Source: Burkholderia sp. Ax-1724
GTDB lineage: Bacteria; Pseudomonadota; Gammaproteobacteria; Burkholderiales; Burkholderiaceae
NCBI RefSeq assembly: GCF_011752995.1
Contig: NZ_VWWL01000031.1
Coordinates: 1 to 64,000 of the forward strand
Reading direction: 5' to 3'
DNA: 64,000 nucleotides
Position 1 is the stretch's first letter. Each line of letters opens with the position of its first letter. This document shows, piece after piece, positions 35,226 through 45,117 of the stretch. The position numbers and the translations under genes were made by a program. A model generated the notes under the pieces. The model worked only from the letters and a program-made list of their open reading frames with translations, was not told the origin of the DNA and made no database searches.

Positions 35226-35602
35226 AGACATAAAGGTACGCTACTTTGCACCCCCGAACCACGGATTAGACGAACAGAGTCGCTTCATCACCACGACGAA
35301 CTTATCGATCCACATTCCCTCGAGTTGAAAGGCGTTGCCTGAGGTTGAACGGCGTTGCCTCAACGTTACTGATGTGGATCCGTCGGCAGATGCTAGCTTC
35401 AGCTTCCGAGCAGAGCGACGAGTGCCACGCCGGCCTACGCCGCGCGGTTCATATATCCAAGATTAGTACCCGGTGGCATACAACCTGAACAGTGCGTTTC
35501 ACTGTTGACTGTTCGACCCGACGTGCAGCCGATGATCAACAGAGTAAGATTGCCGTCTTCAGAATGGTCTTTTCGTCGATCGTCAGCCGCCCGATTCCAG
35601 CA
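35226..35602. other. Spacer between convergent genes
   Basis: No gene is seen. It contains a short tandem direct repeat at 35324-35360, described separately. Confidence 0.35.
35324..35360. repeat. Two-unit tandem repeat, 20-bp period
   Basis: A 17-mer beginning GTTGAAAGGCG at 35324-35340 recurs at 35344-35360 with one change (A to C). Its role is unknown; it could be a binding site pair or a slippage product. Confidence 0.6.
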
Positions 35603-36706
35603 CTAAGTCTTATCGACCCGATAGTGATTCAACTTGTCTTCGTCGATTTCGACACCAATGCCGGCTCGTGACGAGGGCCCAAGATGACCATTGCGAACGA
35701 CCAACGGATCAGTGAGAATGTGATCGGTGATGACATTAAAATAATCCAATTCTCCCGGCTCTTTAGCTAGTTGAGGATACGCAGAACCAAACGCTACGGA
35801 CGCCGCCGCTCCGATCATGCTGTCCGCCTGGGATCCGATAAGCGTACGCGCGCCTAAAGCACTAGCAAGTGCCACCAGCTTGGCAGACTCTGTAAAACCT
35901 GTACGCGTCGTCTTAATGCTTAGCGCTCTCGCTGACCCCGACGTCAGTTCGCGGGCAGCGGTGTTCAAGGTCGGCGCGCTTTCATCGGCCATAATTGAAA
36001 TTGGAACATGTTGAGCAAGTCGCTGCCGACCCATCCAGTCCTCCGCAGGGCTCGGCTCTTCGACCAGATCTACGTTATAATCTCCCATCGCCATCAGTGC
36101 TCGAATCGCAACTTCGGCGCTCCAACCATGATTGGCATCAAGATAAATGCTTGCGTCATCGCCAACCGCTCTACGAACGGCTGCCACGCGAGCCACGTCA
36201 TCGCGCACTTCGCCACCGACCTTTATCTTGAAGGAACTAATGCCGTGCTGACTTGCCGCTTGTGCGGCTTCCTCCCCGGCTTCTTCAGGCCCTCCCATGG
36301 TAAGTATGCGCGTGACCCGCATTGGAGCACCGCTTCCGCCAAGTAGTCGCCAAGAAGGCTGTCCCGCAATTTTTCCCCTTAGATCATGCAAGGCAATGTC
36401 AATTGCCCCGCGAGCGGTGTTATTTGCAGGGACCCAAGAGATTTTCGCGTAATTTTCTTCGACTGCAAACGGATCAGCGCCGATGAGCGCAGGTTCAAAC
36501 CAGAGACGAATCGCCTCAACAATTGACGCTTGCGATTCCCCGTACACAAACGAGCGAACGACCGCCTCCGAGACACCGCAAACTCCCTCGTCTGTTTTTA
36601 CTCGTACTAAAACGTGCTCCGCACTATTCAGTGTTCCCGAAGCAGCGGCAATAGGATGGTGATATGCGATGGTGAAAGGCACCACTTCTATCGATGTAAT
36701 CTTCAA
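35603..36706 (-). CDS. Enolase-superfamily enzyme, muconate-lactonizing subgroup
   Basis: A 367-residue metal-dependent enzyme that abstracts a proton alpha to a carboxylate. Catalytic residues are in place: K160 and K162 (KxK in FKIKVGG), metal ligands D190 (YLDANHGW), E216 (LVEEPSP) and D241 (MADES), and the second base K265 (SIKTTRTG). The KxK...K arrangement places it in the muconate-lactonizing-enzyme subgroup (cycloisomerases, racemases/epimerases, o-succinylbenzoate synthase) rather than with acid-sugar dehydratases. The N-terminal capping domain is complete. It lies upstream of a convergent MFS exporter and downstream of a porin gene on the same strand. The substrate is not readable. 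Confidence 0.85.
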   Translation of the reverse strand: MKITSIEVVPFTIAYHHPIAAASGTLNSAEHVLVRVKTDEGVCGVSEAVVRSFVYGESQASIVEAIRLWFEPALIGADPFAVEENYAKISWVPANNTARGAIDIALHDLRGKIAGQPSWRLLGGSGAPMRVTRILTMGGPEEAGEEAAQAASQHGISSFKIKVGGEVRDDVARVAAVRRAVGDDASIYLDANHGWSAEVAIRALMAMGDYNVDLVEEPSPAEDWMGRQRLAQHVPISIMADESAPTLNTAARELTSGSARALSIKTTRTGFTESAKLVALASALGARTLIGSQADSMIGAAASVAFGSAYPQLAKEPGELDYFNVITDHILTDPLVVRNGHLGPSSRAGIGVEIDEDKLNHYRVDKT

Positions 36707-36871
36707 ACGTATTCTCCTCGTGTAAATTCCGACACGATCGCTATGATTGCTTTAGTCTCCGATGGCGTCTCCCATCAGAACCATCAATCGACGCGTCAGA
36801 TGCATGCAGCCGACACCGCAGCGCGTTAGTCAGAGCTTAGTTCCTGAAATTGACTTGCCAAACAACGCTTC

Positions 36872-37930
36872 TTAAAATTGATGTCGAATACCTACCATGG
36901 CTCCAGTGACACTATCGTTTCCGAACGAACTACCCGAATATCCTGGGTTCGAATTTAAAGCCACCCAAGCCCCCGTCAGATGCGTGTAATCGGCTTCGAT
37001 GTACACATCTGTCCGTTTGCTTAGGAAGTAATCGACCATAGCGTAAGCAGTCACGCGCCGCCCAGAAACATCCGTATGTTCAAGCCAATCATAGTGAACA
37101 GAGCCGATTAGACTAAGGCTGGGACTCAATTGGTAGTTCGCGCCAGCAAAGACGGTGTCGTTCGTGTAGTCAGCCACGTCCATCCGGCTATGAAAATAGC
37201 CCAAGTAGAGGTTCGCTCGGCTCAGTTGATACGATGCGCCTAACCCGAGGACAGATTGCTTGCTTGCCTCTGCGGCTGGTACTACGTTGAAATAGGAGGA
37301 CGTCACATCATGGGTCACCTGATAAGTGGCACCTATCATCAACCCGCCAGTCGCGTATAGCAGGCCCAAGCCATCCGCCGATCCGACCGTAAAGCCCGCA
37401 GGCGAGTTGCCAAACGAATGCGCGGCGGATACGGTTACGCCATCGAAGCTCTTGACGTATTTCAGGGTGTTGTCGAACCGAAGTCCATCATAAGGCGGGC
37501 TTTCGAAGCCGAGTATTTCCTGCCCCGTGAAGCCCAATGCTTCGAAGTGGTACATCACGTCATGAGCGATCGTGTACTGGCGGCCAAGCATCAACGTGCC
37601 GTAGTTCCCGCTCAAACCAACATACGCCTGTCTTCCGAACAAGCGCCCACCTTGCTCAGACGCGCCACTGCTCGGCGCAAATCCCGATTCGAGGACAAAA
37701 ATTGCTTTATTGCCGCCGCCGAGATCCTCCTTCCCTTGAAGTCCCCATCGGTTGCCATAGATCGCTCCGTCCGTCATCTCCACCACATGGTTACCAGCAG
37801 CATTTGCATTGGTTGCGAACCGAACAGCAGTATCTATAACTCCGTATAACGTGACACTCGTTTGAGCCTGTGCGGTCCCCACACCCAGTCCCGTTAACAG
37901 AAAAGCAATTCCAGCTCTTTTCATATTCAT
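36872..37930 (-). CDS. Outer-membrane porin (Gram-negative general porin type)
   Basis: A 352-residue trimeric beta-barrel porin of the Burkholderiales type. The signal peptide MNMKRAGIAFLLTGLGVGTA ends at AQA; the mature protein starts QTSVTLYGVIDTAVRF, and WGLQGKEDLGGG and GRQAYVGLSGNYGTLMLGRQ follow. The C-terminus ends in VGIRHQF, whose terminal aromatic residue is the Bam recognition signal. Between the MHS permease and the enolase-superfamily gene on one strand, it probably admits the substrate that the permease then takes into the cell. Confidence 0.9.
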   Translation of the reverse strand: MNMKRAGIAFLLTGLGVGTAQAQTSVTLYGVIDTAVRFATNANAAGNHVVEMTDGAIYGNRWGLQGKEDLGGGNKAIFVLESGFAPSSGASEQGGRLFGRQAYVGLSGNYGTLMLGRQYTIAHDVMYHFEALGFTGQEILGFESPPYDGLRFDNTLKYVKSFDGVTVSAAHSFGNSPAGFTVGSADGLGLLYATGGLMIGATYQVTHDVTSSYFNVVPAAEASKQSVLGLGASYQLSRANLYLGYFHSRMDVADYTNDTVFAGANYQLSPSLSLIGSVHYDWLEHTDVSGRRVTAYAMVDYFLSKRTDVYIEADYTHLTGAWVALNSNPGYSGSSFGNDSVTGAMVGIRHQF

Positions 37931-38028
37931 GATTTTTTACGTATTTTTGCGCTTTTTAAGTTGAAAATCTAGAGCGCCCAATCGTTTTACATTGATCGCG
38001 CGCACACCACGTCGACCTTATGCAAAGC

Positions 38029-39351
38029 TCACCGCGTGAATTTATTAGCTGCTTTTCCCAATGATGAAACAGACGTGCTTTCAATTGAATCTACTGAATC
38101 ACGCAAACGGATGCCCTTGGTTTCAGGAGTAAAAAACAGGGTTATAAATGCAAGCAACGATACCGCCATTAGCAAAAGCGTCGGAGACAGTGAAGAGCCG
38201 GTTTCTGCCACAAGCAACGTGGAAACAAAGGGAGCAAACCCTCCAAATAAGGCGAAGCTAAGGTTGTATGCAATCGCATGCCCCGTTTGCCGCATCGAAG
38301 TTGGAAACAGCTCTACCGTCACGGCGAAATTGGCGCCCGCATAAACAGCGACTCCGATTGCCAGCAGAGTCTGGCCCAAAAATGCGCCGGCGACGGTACC
38401 CGTTGAGGCAACTAAGAACGCCGGGTAAGTGGTGATTAAAAACCAGATGGCACCGGCGAAGAGAACTGGCTTGCGCCCGTATCTATCTGCGAAGTGCCCG
38501 CAGACGGGAAGTAGAACTGCTAACAGAGTCAGCGTGGCGGCATTGGTCAATAGCGCTGCACCAACGCTGATCTTTACAACTTGCAGCAAATAGCTGTACA
38601 TGTACCCTTGCATCATGTAAGCACCAGTTGCTTGGAGTGCTACAAGCAAAATAACATTTACAAGCGACTTCTTGCTCGCCACAGATAGAATAGGGTTTTC
38701 CTGTTTACCCGCATGCGCCTGCGAGTACTCTTCAGGATCGCTCAAATTGCGACGCAGCCATATGCCAATCCCCCCCAACAAGCCACCGACTAAAAAGGGG
38801 ATGCGCCATCCGTAGGCGATGTAATCCTCTCCCCCCATCTTAGCTTGCAGCCCGAAAATGATGAGGGCGGCGATGGCGCTGGGCACAAAACCAAAAGCTC
38901 CAATCACAGCTGTCCAAACCGCGCGGCGATCCCGAGGCGCGCATTCAAGTATGTAACTAAGGCAGCCGCTAGTTTCACCGCCGGCGCAGCTTCCTTGCAC
39001 GAGGCGCAGAACAACCAACAGAGCCGGTGCTGCTATCCCAATCGCCTGAGTAGTAGGCAACAATCCTGTCAGCAAAGTGGAAGCGCCCATTGCGAGCACC
39101 GTCCAACTCAATATCCTGATCCGTCCATAGCGATCGCCCAAATATCCGAAAAGCGCACCGCCAATCGGTCTCGCAAGAAATGCGACGCCGAATACGGCGA
39201 AGGTACTGAGCATCGCCGCTGTCCGATTTGAACTTGGAAAGAAGTTTGCAGCGATCGCAGGAGCAGACAGCCCGTACACGAGAAAGTCGTACCATTCAAC
39301 AAGCGCGCCGAAGCCACCGCCGATAAGACGGCGAGAATTGATGTTGGACAT
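38029..39351 (-). CDS. MFS transporter, metabolite:H+ symporter (MHS) type (B)
   Basis: A 440-residue, 12-helix permease of the MHS family. GGGFGALVEWYDFLVYGLSAPAI at the N-terminus carries the GNxxEWYDF-like motif; FLARPIGGALFGYLGDRYGR and the RRNLSDPEEY loop are also typical. It is a paralogue of the permease at 15595-16977 with the same loop pattern. It is upstream of the porin and enolase-superfamily genes on the same strand, so the three form an uptake-plus-enzyme set (gaps 98 and 165 bp). Confidence 0.87.
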   Translation of the reverse strand: MSNINSRRLIGGGFGALVEWYDFLVYGLSAPAIAANFFPSSNRTAAMLSTFAVFGVAFLARPIGGALFGYLGDRYGRIRILSWTVLAMGASTLLTGLLPTTQAIGIAAPALLVVLRLVQGSCAGGETSGCLSYILECAPRDRRAVWTAVIGAFGFVPSAIAALIIFGLQAKMGGEDYIAYGWRIPFLVGGLLGGIGIWLRRNLSDPEEYSQAHAGKQENPILSVASKKSLVNVILLVALQATGAYMMQGYMYSYLLQVVKISVGAALLTNAATLTLLAVLLPVCGHFADRYGRKPVLFAGAIWFLITTYPAFLVASTGTVAGAFLGQTLLAIGVAVYAGANFAVTVELFPTSMRQTGHAIAYNLSFALFGGFAPFVSTLLVAETGSSLSPTLLLMAVSLLAFITLFFTPETKGIRLRDSVDSIESTSVSSLGKAANKFTR

Positions 39352-39751
39352 GCGCCTCCTTTAATTTGCACCGACACAGATGGGTGTCGCCGCTATGTAG
39401 TTATTGGCTCAATCGAGAAACGATGAACTCACTGAAACTATGCAGCGAGCATCTTCTCGAGGGAGCGCTTACTTTGCATCGCGAGATTGGAGGGTGTCCA
39501 GACGATTTAACTTACCGCAGCGTAACCGCCGCTGACTTCTGCGATTTCCGTCCCATTTTCAGAGGGCCGCATCATCCACATGGATCGCACCGTGGTAAGC
39601 AATGCTTTCTTTACGAGAAGTAAATCCGACTCGACGCATCGCTCGCGCCTGTACAGAATTATGAGAATGCAGCGCCCCTCATAAAGCACGCCTCACGCGT
39701 GCGTCTTCCGAACAGTCCCAAAGCCGCGATCTAGCTGGGTCCTGGAGCGTG
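39352..39751. other. Spacer left of IS5 remnant
   Basis: No recognised gene is present in these 400 bp. It includes the promoter side of the leftward MHS-porin-enolase set and the left flank of the IS5 remnant. Confidence 0.35.
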
Positions 39752-40640
39752 TTAGGCACTATTCGTAAAGTTTGCGAAATGAACCAGCATCAGTATGGAG
39801 TCGACCATAAAGTGCAGTCCGGCAAGGGTCTCAGACAAGCGCTCGTAGTCTCGAGCAAGCAGCCTAAAGCGGCTCAGCCAGCCGAAGCTGCGCTCCAATA
39901 CCCAGCGACGTGGCAACAGTACGAAACATTTCGTTGCCTTCGCCAACCTGATTGCCTGAAGCGAGATTCTCTCATCAAGCGCTGCCTGCGCCCGCTGCTA
40001 GCCGGTCTATCTCCGGTCGACAGATGCCACCTTAGCCGTTTGGCCCGTGGCCAGCTAGACCTAACGCGGCAGTTCCTCAACTTACGCGCGCTGCCGATCA
40101 TCGGCCGGCGTCACATGCACAGCAAACAACTGTCCCACGCCATCAACTGCCATGTGAACTTTGCTGTCGTGTTTGCCCTTATAACTGTCGTAACCCGCGC
40201 GAGAGCCACTCTCGCCGATCGACTGCAGCGTGTGCCCATCGAAAATGACGGTGCTCGGTTGGCCACGGCGTTCCTGGCCGCCCGGGTTGATCGAACGCAG
40301 GTCGTCCACCGTGGCCTCGAAACAACCCGCTTGAATCGAGCGTTGCGTTTGCTGGTAGACCAGTTCCCAAGGTGGAATTCATTGGGCAACAAACGCCGGT
40401 TTGCACGAGCGCGCACGATCCATCCCAGCGCGTTGAACATTTCTCGCAATTTGTATCGGCGCTGCGAAGCTTCTTTGTTCGTCAACGTCAGGCATGGAGC
40501 GCCAAACTGCCATTCGTCACCCGATACATCCGTTGGCTATGGCTTCCGTTGGCTCATCCTGCCGGATACCAGGTCCAACCGAAAGCGCCCAACACGCTCT
40601 ACCGATCTGGACGGCCTCACTACTTTCTTGTCCCCTTGTC
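39752..40640 (-). pseudogene. IS5-family transposase, multiply frameshifted
   Basis: Read leftward, successive frames give NKEASQRRYKLREMFNALGW and RRLLPNEF, then VDDLRSINPGGQERRGQPST-like sequence, IFDGHTLQSIGESGSRAGYD with the catalytic aspartate, KVHMAVDGVGQLFAVHVTPA, and finally FVLLPRRWVLERSFGWLSRF, RLLARDYERL, LAGLHFMVDSILMLVHFA. This is an IS5-type DDE transposase (the last piece holds the catalytic glutamate in ERSFGW) with several frameshifts and a lost central segment. It is inactive. It separates the MHS-porin set from the ALDH-otn set. Confidence 0.8.
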
Positions 40641-40768
40641 GTTGCTGACTGTGCAGACCATCGCGAGGGACGGTGGGACTTACCATAGAAATTGAACATT
40701 CTTTTAGCCAGCGCCGCCCGTGGCGACCACCTGCGCGCTACCCTCAAATTGATTTCTTAAGGCGAACC

Positions 40769-42223
40769 ATGACGAACTATCCATACCATTACATTGACGG
40801 CGCTTGGGTGGCTCCATCCGGATCCGACAAGCGCGAAATGGTGGACCCTAACACCGGAGTCGTGTTCGCTACCGCCGCCAACGGCGGGACGGCTGAGGAC
40901 GTAGATCGTGCCGTGGCCGCCGCGCGCCGCGCGTTTGAGACCTTTTCACAGACCAGCATCGCCGCCCGGGTTGCCATGATCGACCGCATCATTGCCGCCT
41001 ACGAGCAGCACATGGACGAGTTCTCCGATGTTCTTGCCCGCGAAGTGGGCGTGCCGCGCTCGGCGCGCGCGCAGGTCACTGGCCCTATCGCACACATGAA
41101 GGTTGCGCGTGATCTGCTGCAGTCGTACCGATTTGAAACGCGCGTCGATGACACCATCGTTCGCCGCGAGCCCATCGGCGTTTGCGCCCTAATCTCTCCC
41201 TGGAACTGGCCGATCCAGACGCCGGTGATCAAGTTCATCTACGCGCTTGCGGCTGGCTGTACGTCGGTCATGAAAGGCTCGGATGCATCTCCACTCAGCA
41301 GCATTCTGCTGGCAGAAGTCATTGATAAGGCGGAACTGCCCCCCGGAGTCTTCAACCTGATTCTTGGGCGCGGCAGCGTGGTGGGCGAAGCGCTGTCGCG
41401 ACACCCCGATGTGGACTTGGTGTCCTTTACCGGGTCGACAGGCGCCGGCATCAAGGTCGGCGAAGCAGCGGCCCGCACAATTAAGCGTGTTTCGTTGGAG
41501 CTCGGTGGCAAGTCTGCCAACATCGTACTCAAAGATGCCGATCTGGAGGCTGCCGCGCGCTGGAATATCGCGCGCTGTTTCTTCAACACTGGCCAGAGCT
41601 GCCACGCGCCCAGCCGAATGTTGGTCCACGAGGACCAGGTTGAGAGCGTGCTGCCGTACCTGGTAGACGAATGCAGCAAGTTTCGCATAGGCGATCCCCG
41701 TGACCCCGCAACGACGATGGGACCGGTGATCAATCGTGCACAGTACGAAAGCATCAGACGCCACATCCAGTCCGCCATCGACGAGGGAGCGAGGCTGGTC
41801 TGCGGTGGCCTTGAACCTCCCACCGGCTTGGACCGGGGTTTCTTCGTTCAGCCGACCGTGTTCAGTGACGTTACGGCCGACATGACCATCGCAAGAGAAG
41901 AAATTTTCGGCCCGGTCCTCGCGGTCATCCCTTATCGAACTGAGGATGAGGCGCTGAAGATCGCCAACGACTCGATCTACGGGCTGGGCGGCTACGTATT
42001 CGCGGGTGACCTTCAGCGAGGCTACGAGTTCGCCAATGGCTTGCGCGCTGGAAGAATCTGCGTTAATGGAGCCGCAACCAATTCGGTGACTCCGATGGGC
42101 GGCTATAAGCAGTCAGGCATCGGCCGTTCGATGGGCGTTTTCGGACTCGAGGAATACCTTGAGATCAAATCGGTGTATGGACTAGCTGAGAAGGCCGCGG
42201 GTTTGCCCGAACTGGCTCACTGA
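40769..42223 (+). CDS. Aldehyde dehydrogenase (C)
   Basis: A 484-residue ALDH. Cofactor region SPWNWPIQTPVIK, general base in SLELGGKSANIVL, catalytic cysteine in NTGQSCHAPSRM, and the EEIFGPVLAVIPY block are intact. ATG 40769 (MTNYPYHYIDGAWV) aligns with family starts; the frame extends upstream into the IS5 flank without support. GGKSAN and GQSCHAPSR are shared with the ALDH at 49494-50912, marking them as a paralogous pair. It is the first gene in the rightward run toward ltnD and otnKCI, 151 bp before a second ALDH. Confidence 0.88.
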   Translation: MTNYPYHYIDGAWVAPSGSDKREMVDPNTGVVFATAANGGTAEDVDRAVAAARRAFETFSQTSIAARVAMIDRIIAAYEQHMDEFSDVLAREVGVPRSARAQVTGPIAHMKVARDLLQSYRFETRVDDTIVRREPIGVCALISPWNWPIQTPVIKFIYALAAGCTSVMKGSDASPLSSILLAEVIDKAELPPGVFNLILGRGSVVGEALSRHPDVDLVSFTGSTGAGIKVGEAAARTIKRVSLELGGKSANIVLKDADLEAAARWNIARCFFNTGQSCHAPSRMLVHEDQVESVLPYLVDECSKFRIGDPRDPATTMGPVINRAQYESIRRHIQSAIDEGARLVCGGLEPPTGLDRGFFVQPTVFSDVTADMTIAREEIFGPVLAVIPYRTEDEALKIANDSIYGLGGYVFAGDLQRGYEFANGLRAGRICVNGAATNSVTPMGGYKQSGIGRSMGVFGLEEYLEIKSVYGLAEKAAGLPELAH

Positions 42224-42374
42224 TCTGCTGGCCGCCGACACATTGACGTGGTGTGTTCCCGATTCTGTCGAAGGTCCGGGTCGGAACGAATAGTGGTAGT
42301 TATGCCGGGAGAACGGCGCTATTAAACGAGCGCCAGTGTGTTCCAAGAAATAGCTGGCCAATGGAGGTAAACGG

Positions 42375-43856
42375 ATGAAGGAGTATCAGCTCTGGATCAA
42401 CGGGGAGTTCAAAGACCCTGCGAACGGCGAGTGGATTGACACGGCTAACCCATATACCGGTGAGACGTGGGCGAGAATTCCACGCGGCACCGCTGAAGAT
42501 TCTGCGCGCGCCGTAGCAGCTGCAAAGCGGGCAATGACCGTTGGCCCATGGAGCAAGATGACCGCCACGGAGCGCGGCAAGATCATGCGTCGCATTGGCG
42601 ACCTCGTCGCGCAGAACGCCAAGAACCTGTCGGAAATTGAAACCCGCGACAACGGCAAGATTCTCTCGGAAATGCAGGGGCAGTTGAGAACCATCCCTGA
42701 GTACTGGTACTACTACGGCGGACTCGCAGACAAGATTGAAGGTTCGGTCATGCCGGTCGAGAAGGCAGACGTCTTCGCATTCACCACCCATGAGCCCGTG
42801 GGGGTCGTAGCAGCATTGACTGCGTGGAATTCGCCCCTTCAATTCCTGGCGTTGAAGTGCGCCCCTGCACTGGCAGCCGGATGTGCGGTGGTCGTCAAAC
42901 CGTCTGAGTTTGCATCCGCGAGTTCACTCGAGTTCGCGGCTCTCACCAAGGAGGCCGGCCTGCCCGACGGTGTGTTGAACGTCGTCACTGGCTTCGGCAG
43001 TGAGGCCGGCGCTGCACTCGTCGAGGACGAGGACGTCGCCAAGATTAGCTTCACCGGGTCGGACGTTACGGGCGCACGGATTTATGAAACTGCCGCGCGC
43101 GGAATGAAGCGCGTCGCGATGGAGTTGGGTGGCAAGTCACCGAACATCGTTTTCGAAGACGCGGATCTCGACGCTGCAGCCATTGGCGTCGTCTCAGGTA
43201 TCTTCGGTGCCGCTGGTCAGATGTGCATTGCTGGGTCGAGACTTCTCGTCCAGCAGTCGATTAAGGAACGCTTCACCGAGCGACTAATCGAGCTTGCCCG
43301 TGGCGTGAAGCTCGGGGATCCGATGCAGCCAACGACCAACGTTGGTCCGATCGCTACGCCGCCACAGTATGCGAAGGTACTAGACTATATCGAAATCGCT
43401 CGAGGAGACGGTGCTCGTTGCATCCTCGGCGGAAAGCCGGCCGTTGGCCCGGGACTGACCGGTGGCCAGTTCGTTGAGCCGACTATTTTTACCGACGTAA
43501 CCAACGACATGCGCATTGCCCAAGAGGAAGTCTTTGGGCCAGTGCTCTCGATTATCAGCTTTGAAGACGAGCAACACGCTGTCCAGTTGGGCAACAGCGT
43601 CATATACGGCCTGGTGGCCGGCGTATGGACGGAAAATATCGGCCGAGCGATGCGCATGACGAAGGCGCTCAAAGCAGGAACAGTCTGGGTCAATACGTAC
43701 CGAGCATACAGCTTCATGATGCCATTTGGTGGGATGAAGATGTCAGGCCTCGGCCGCGAGAATGGGATCGAGGCAGTTCATGAATTTCTCGAGACAAAAA
43801 GCGTATTCCTGTCCACCTCGGCAGATCCGCCGGCGAATCCGTTTGTTCAGCGGTAG
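42375..43856 (+). CDS. Aldehyde dehydrogenase (D)
   Basis: A 493-residue ALDH with GGAGG before ATG 42375. Motifs: TAWNSPLQFLALK, AMELGGKSPNIVFED-type general-base block, AAGQMCIAGSRL with the nucleophile, EEVFGPVLSIISF, and a C-terminal SGLGRENGIEAVHEF then NPFVQR. It is the close paralogue of the ALDH at 6002-7489, sharing most motif surroundings and the C-terminal signature. A strong two-tier hairpin follows its stop, so transcription may partly end before ltnD. Confidence 0.88.
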   Translation: MKEYQLWINGEFKDPANGEWIDTANPYTGETWARIPRGTAEDSARAVAAAKRAMTVGPWSKMTATERGKIMRRIGDLVAQNAKNLSEIETRDNGKILSEMQGQLRTIPEYWYYYGGLADKIEGSVMPVEKADVFAFTTHEPVGVVAALTAWNSPLQFLALKCAPALAAGCAVVVKPSEFASASSLEFAALTKEAGLPDGVLNVVTGFGSEAGAALVEDEDVAKISFTGSDVTGARIYETAARGMKRVAMELGGKSPNIVFEDADLDAAAIGVVSGIFGAAGQMCIAGSRLLVQQSIKERFTERLIELARGVKLGDPMQPTTNVGPIATPPQYAKVLDYIEIARGDGARCILGGKPAVGPGLTGGQFVEPTIFTDVTNDMRIAQEEVFGPVLSIISFEDEQHAVQLGNSVIYGLVAGVWTENIGRAMRMTKALKAGTVWVNTYRAYSFMMPFGGMKMSGLGRENGIEAVHEFLETKSVFLSTSADPPANPFVQR

Positions 43857-43870
43857 AAAAGCATGACGCC

Positions 43871-43921
43871 CTCAAGTTTCTCCAAGAGCACGGCGGCGCG
43901 CCGTGCTCCTGTGAACTTGAG
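43871..43921 (+). terminator. Strong two-tier hairpin after ALDH D
   Basis: An inner perfect 10-bp stem (GAGCACGGCG at 43886-43895 with 43899-43908, loop of 3) is enclosed by an outer 8-bp stem (CTCAAGTT at 43871-43878 with 43914-43921). There is no T run on either side. It begins 15 bp after the ALDH stop and may end or dampen transcription before ltnD. Confidence 0.6.
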
Positions 43922-44199
43922 ATAACTACGTGAGGGTATCCGCGCTTGCGTCTAGGTTAGCGGCGTATTTTGCCGAGGCTTCCTCAGTCCACCTAGCAAC
44001 GCCTCAACGAGGATGCGGGGAGCGTGACGACGGTCACTTTGCCTTCATCCCCAAGCCGGTAAGTCGCGCTTACCTCACGGCAGAGAAAAAACCACTCGAC
44101 CCCGCTCGCTGCAGGCGGCACGATACGGGAATGCCGCATTTTGAGCGGCTGTCCGCCGAGGACAAGATCGGCAGTAAAGCAATAGTCAGGAGGAGATAC

Positions 44200-45117
44200 A
44201 TGCGTATCGGGTATATCGGGCTAGGCGCCATGGGTGGCGCGCTTGCCCGTCATCTGATCGGCAAGTTTCCGCTTAGCGTGTTCGACCTAAATCAAAAGGC
44301 TGTAGATGCCTTTGTCGAACTCGGTGCGACTGCAGTGGCAACGCCTGCAGAACTCGCTCGCAACAGCGACGTGGTGTTACTTTGTTTGCCGAGAAGCTCG
44401 GACGTCAAAGCCGTCCTCTTCGGTCCGAACGGTCTTGCAGAGGGACTTACCACCGGCAAAATTGTCGTCGACCAGACCAGTGGGGTCCCTGCCGAAACGA
44501 GAGAATTTGCCCGTCAACTCGAGGAGACTGGCGTCTCGTTGTTCGACGCCCCTGTCTCGGGTGCAATGGCCACAGCCATCGCCGGCACCATCTCAATCAT
44601 TGCTTCTGGCCCGCAGGCCGCGTTCCGAAAGGTTTTGCCTGTTTTGCAGTCCATTAGCCCAAACGTCTTCCACTGCGGGGAGCGTGTGGGCAACGGCCAG
44701 ACGATGAAGACCGTCAACAACATGATGAATGTCAGTTGCCGGCTCGCAACTCTAGAGGTCGTGGCGATGGGCCGCAAGTTCGGTCTTTCTCTTCAGGCCA
44801 TGACAGAGGCGATTAACGCCACGACCGCGAAAAACTACACCTCCCAAGGGATGCTGCCCGCCATCGCCGAGGGGCGTCAATCGACCAAATTCTGGTTGGC
44901 GCTACAGGTAAAAGACATCCATCAGGCAATCACTCTCGCAGCCGAACAGAAAGTTCCGATGCCGATTGGAGGCGCAGCCCGTTCCATCTTGCAGATAGGG
45001 CTGAATGCGCTGGGCAAGGAGGCTCAGCTTGAGCAGATGATCGGCGTCATCGAATCGATGGCCGACACCAGGTTTGTCGACGTATCGGTGGCCGCAGAGA
45101 CTGGAGAGGCAAAGTGA
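44200..45117 (+). CDS. ltnD: NAD-dependent beta-hydroxyacid dehydrogenase, L-threonate-dehydrogenase-like
   Basis: A 305-residue enzyme of the 3-hydroxyisobutyrate dehydrogenase family. The cofactor motif GLGAMGGALA is at residues 7-16; the substrate-binding S120-G121 sits in DAPVSGAM; the catalytic lysine K170 and N173-N174 are in GNGQTMKTVNNMM. ATG 44200 has AGGAGGAG 6 bp upstream. Next to otnK, otnC and otnI, the likely role is oxidation of a tetronate (L-threonate) at C2, the first step of four-carbon acid-sugar catabolism. The assignment to LtnD rests on family plus context; tartronate-semialdehyde reductase is a close alternative. Its stop overlaps the next gene. Confidence 0.75.
   Translation: MRIGYIGLGAMGGALARHLIGKFPLSVFDLNQKAVDAFVELGATAVATPAELARNSDVVLLCLPRSSDVKAVLFGPNGLAEGLTTGKIVVDQTSGVPAETREFARQLEETGVSLFDAPVSGAMATAIAGTISIIASGPQAAFRKVLPVLQSISPNVFHCGERVGNGQTMKTVNNMMNVSCRLATLEVVAMGRKFGLSLQAMTEAINATTAKNYTSQGMLPAIAEGRQSTKFWLALQVKDIHQAITLAAEQKVPMPIGGAARSILQIGLNALGKEAQLEQMIGVIESMADTRFVDVSVAAETGEAK

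Noticed and set aside
39366..39623. An 85-residue frame left of the IS5 remnant
   Set aside because: No start signal or similarity pattern could be supported.
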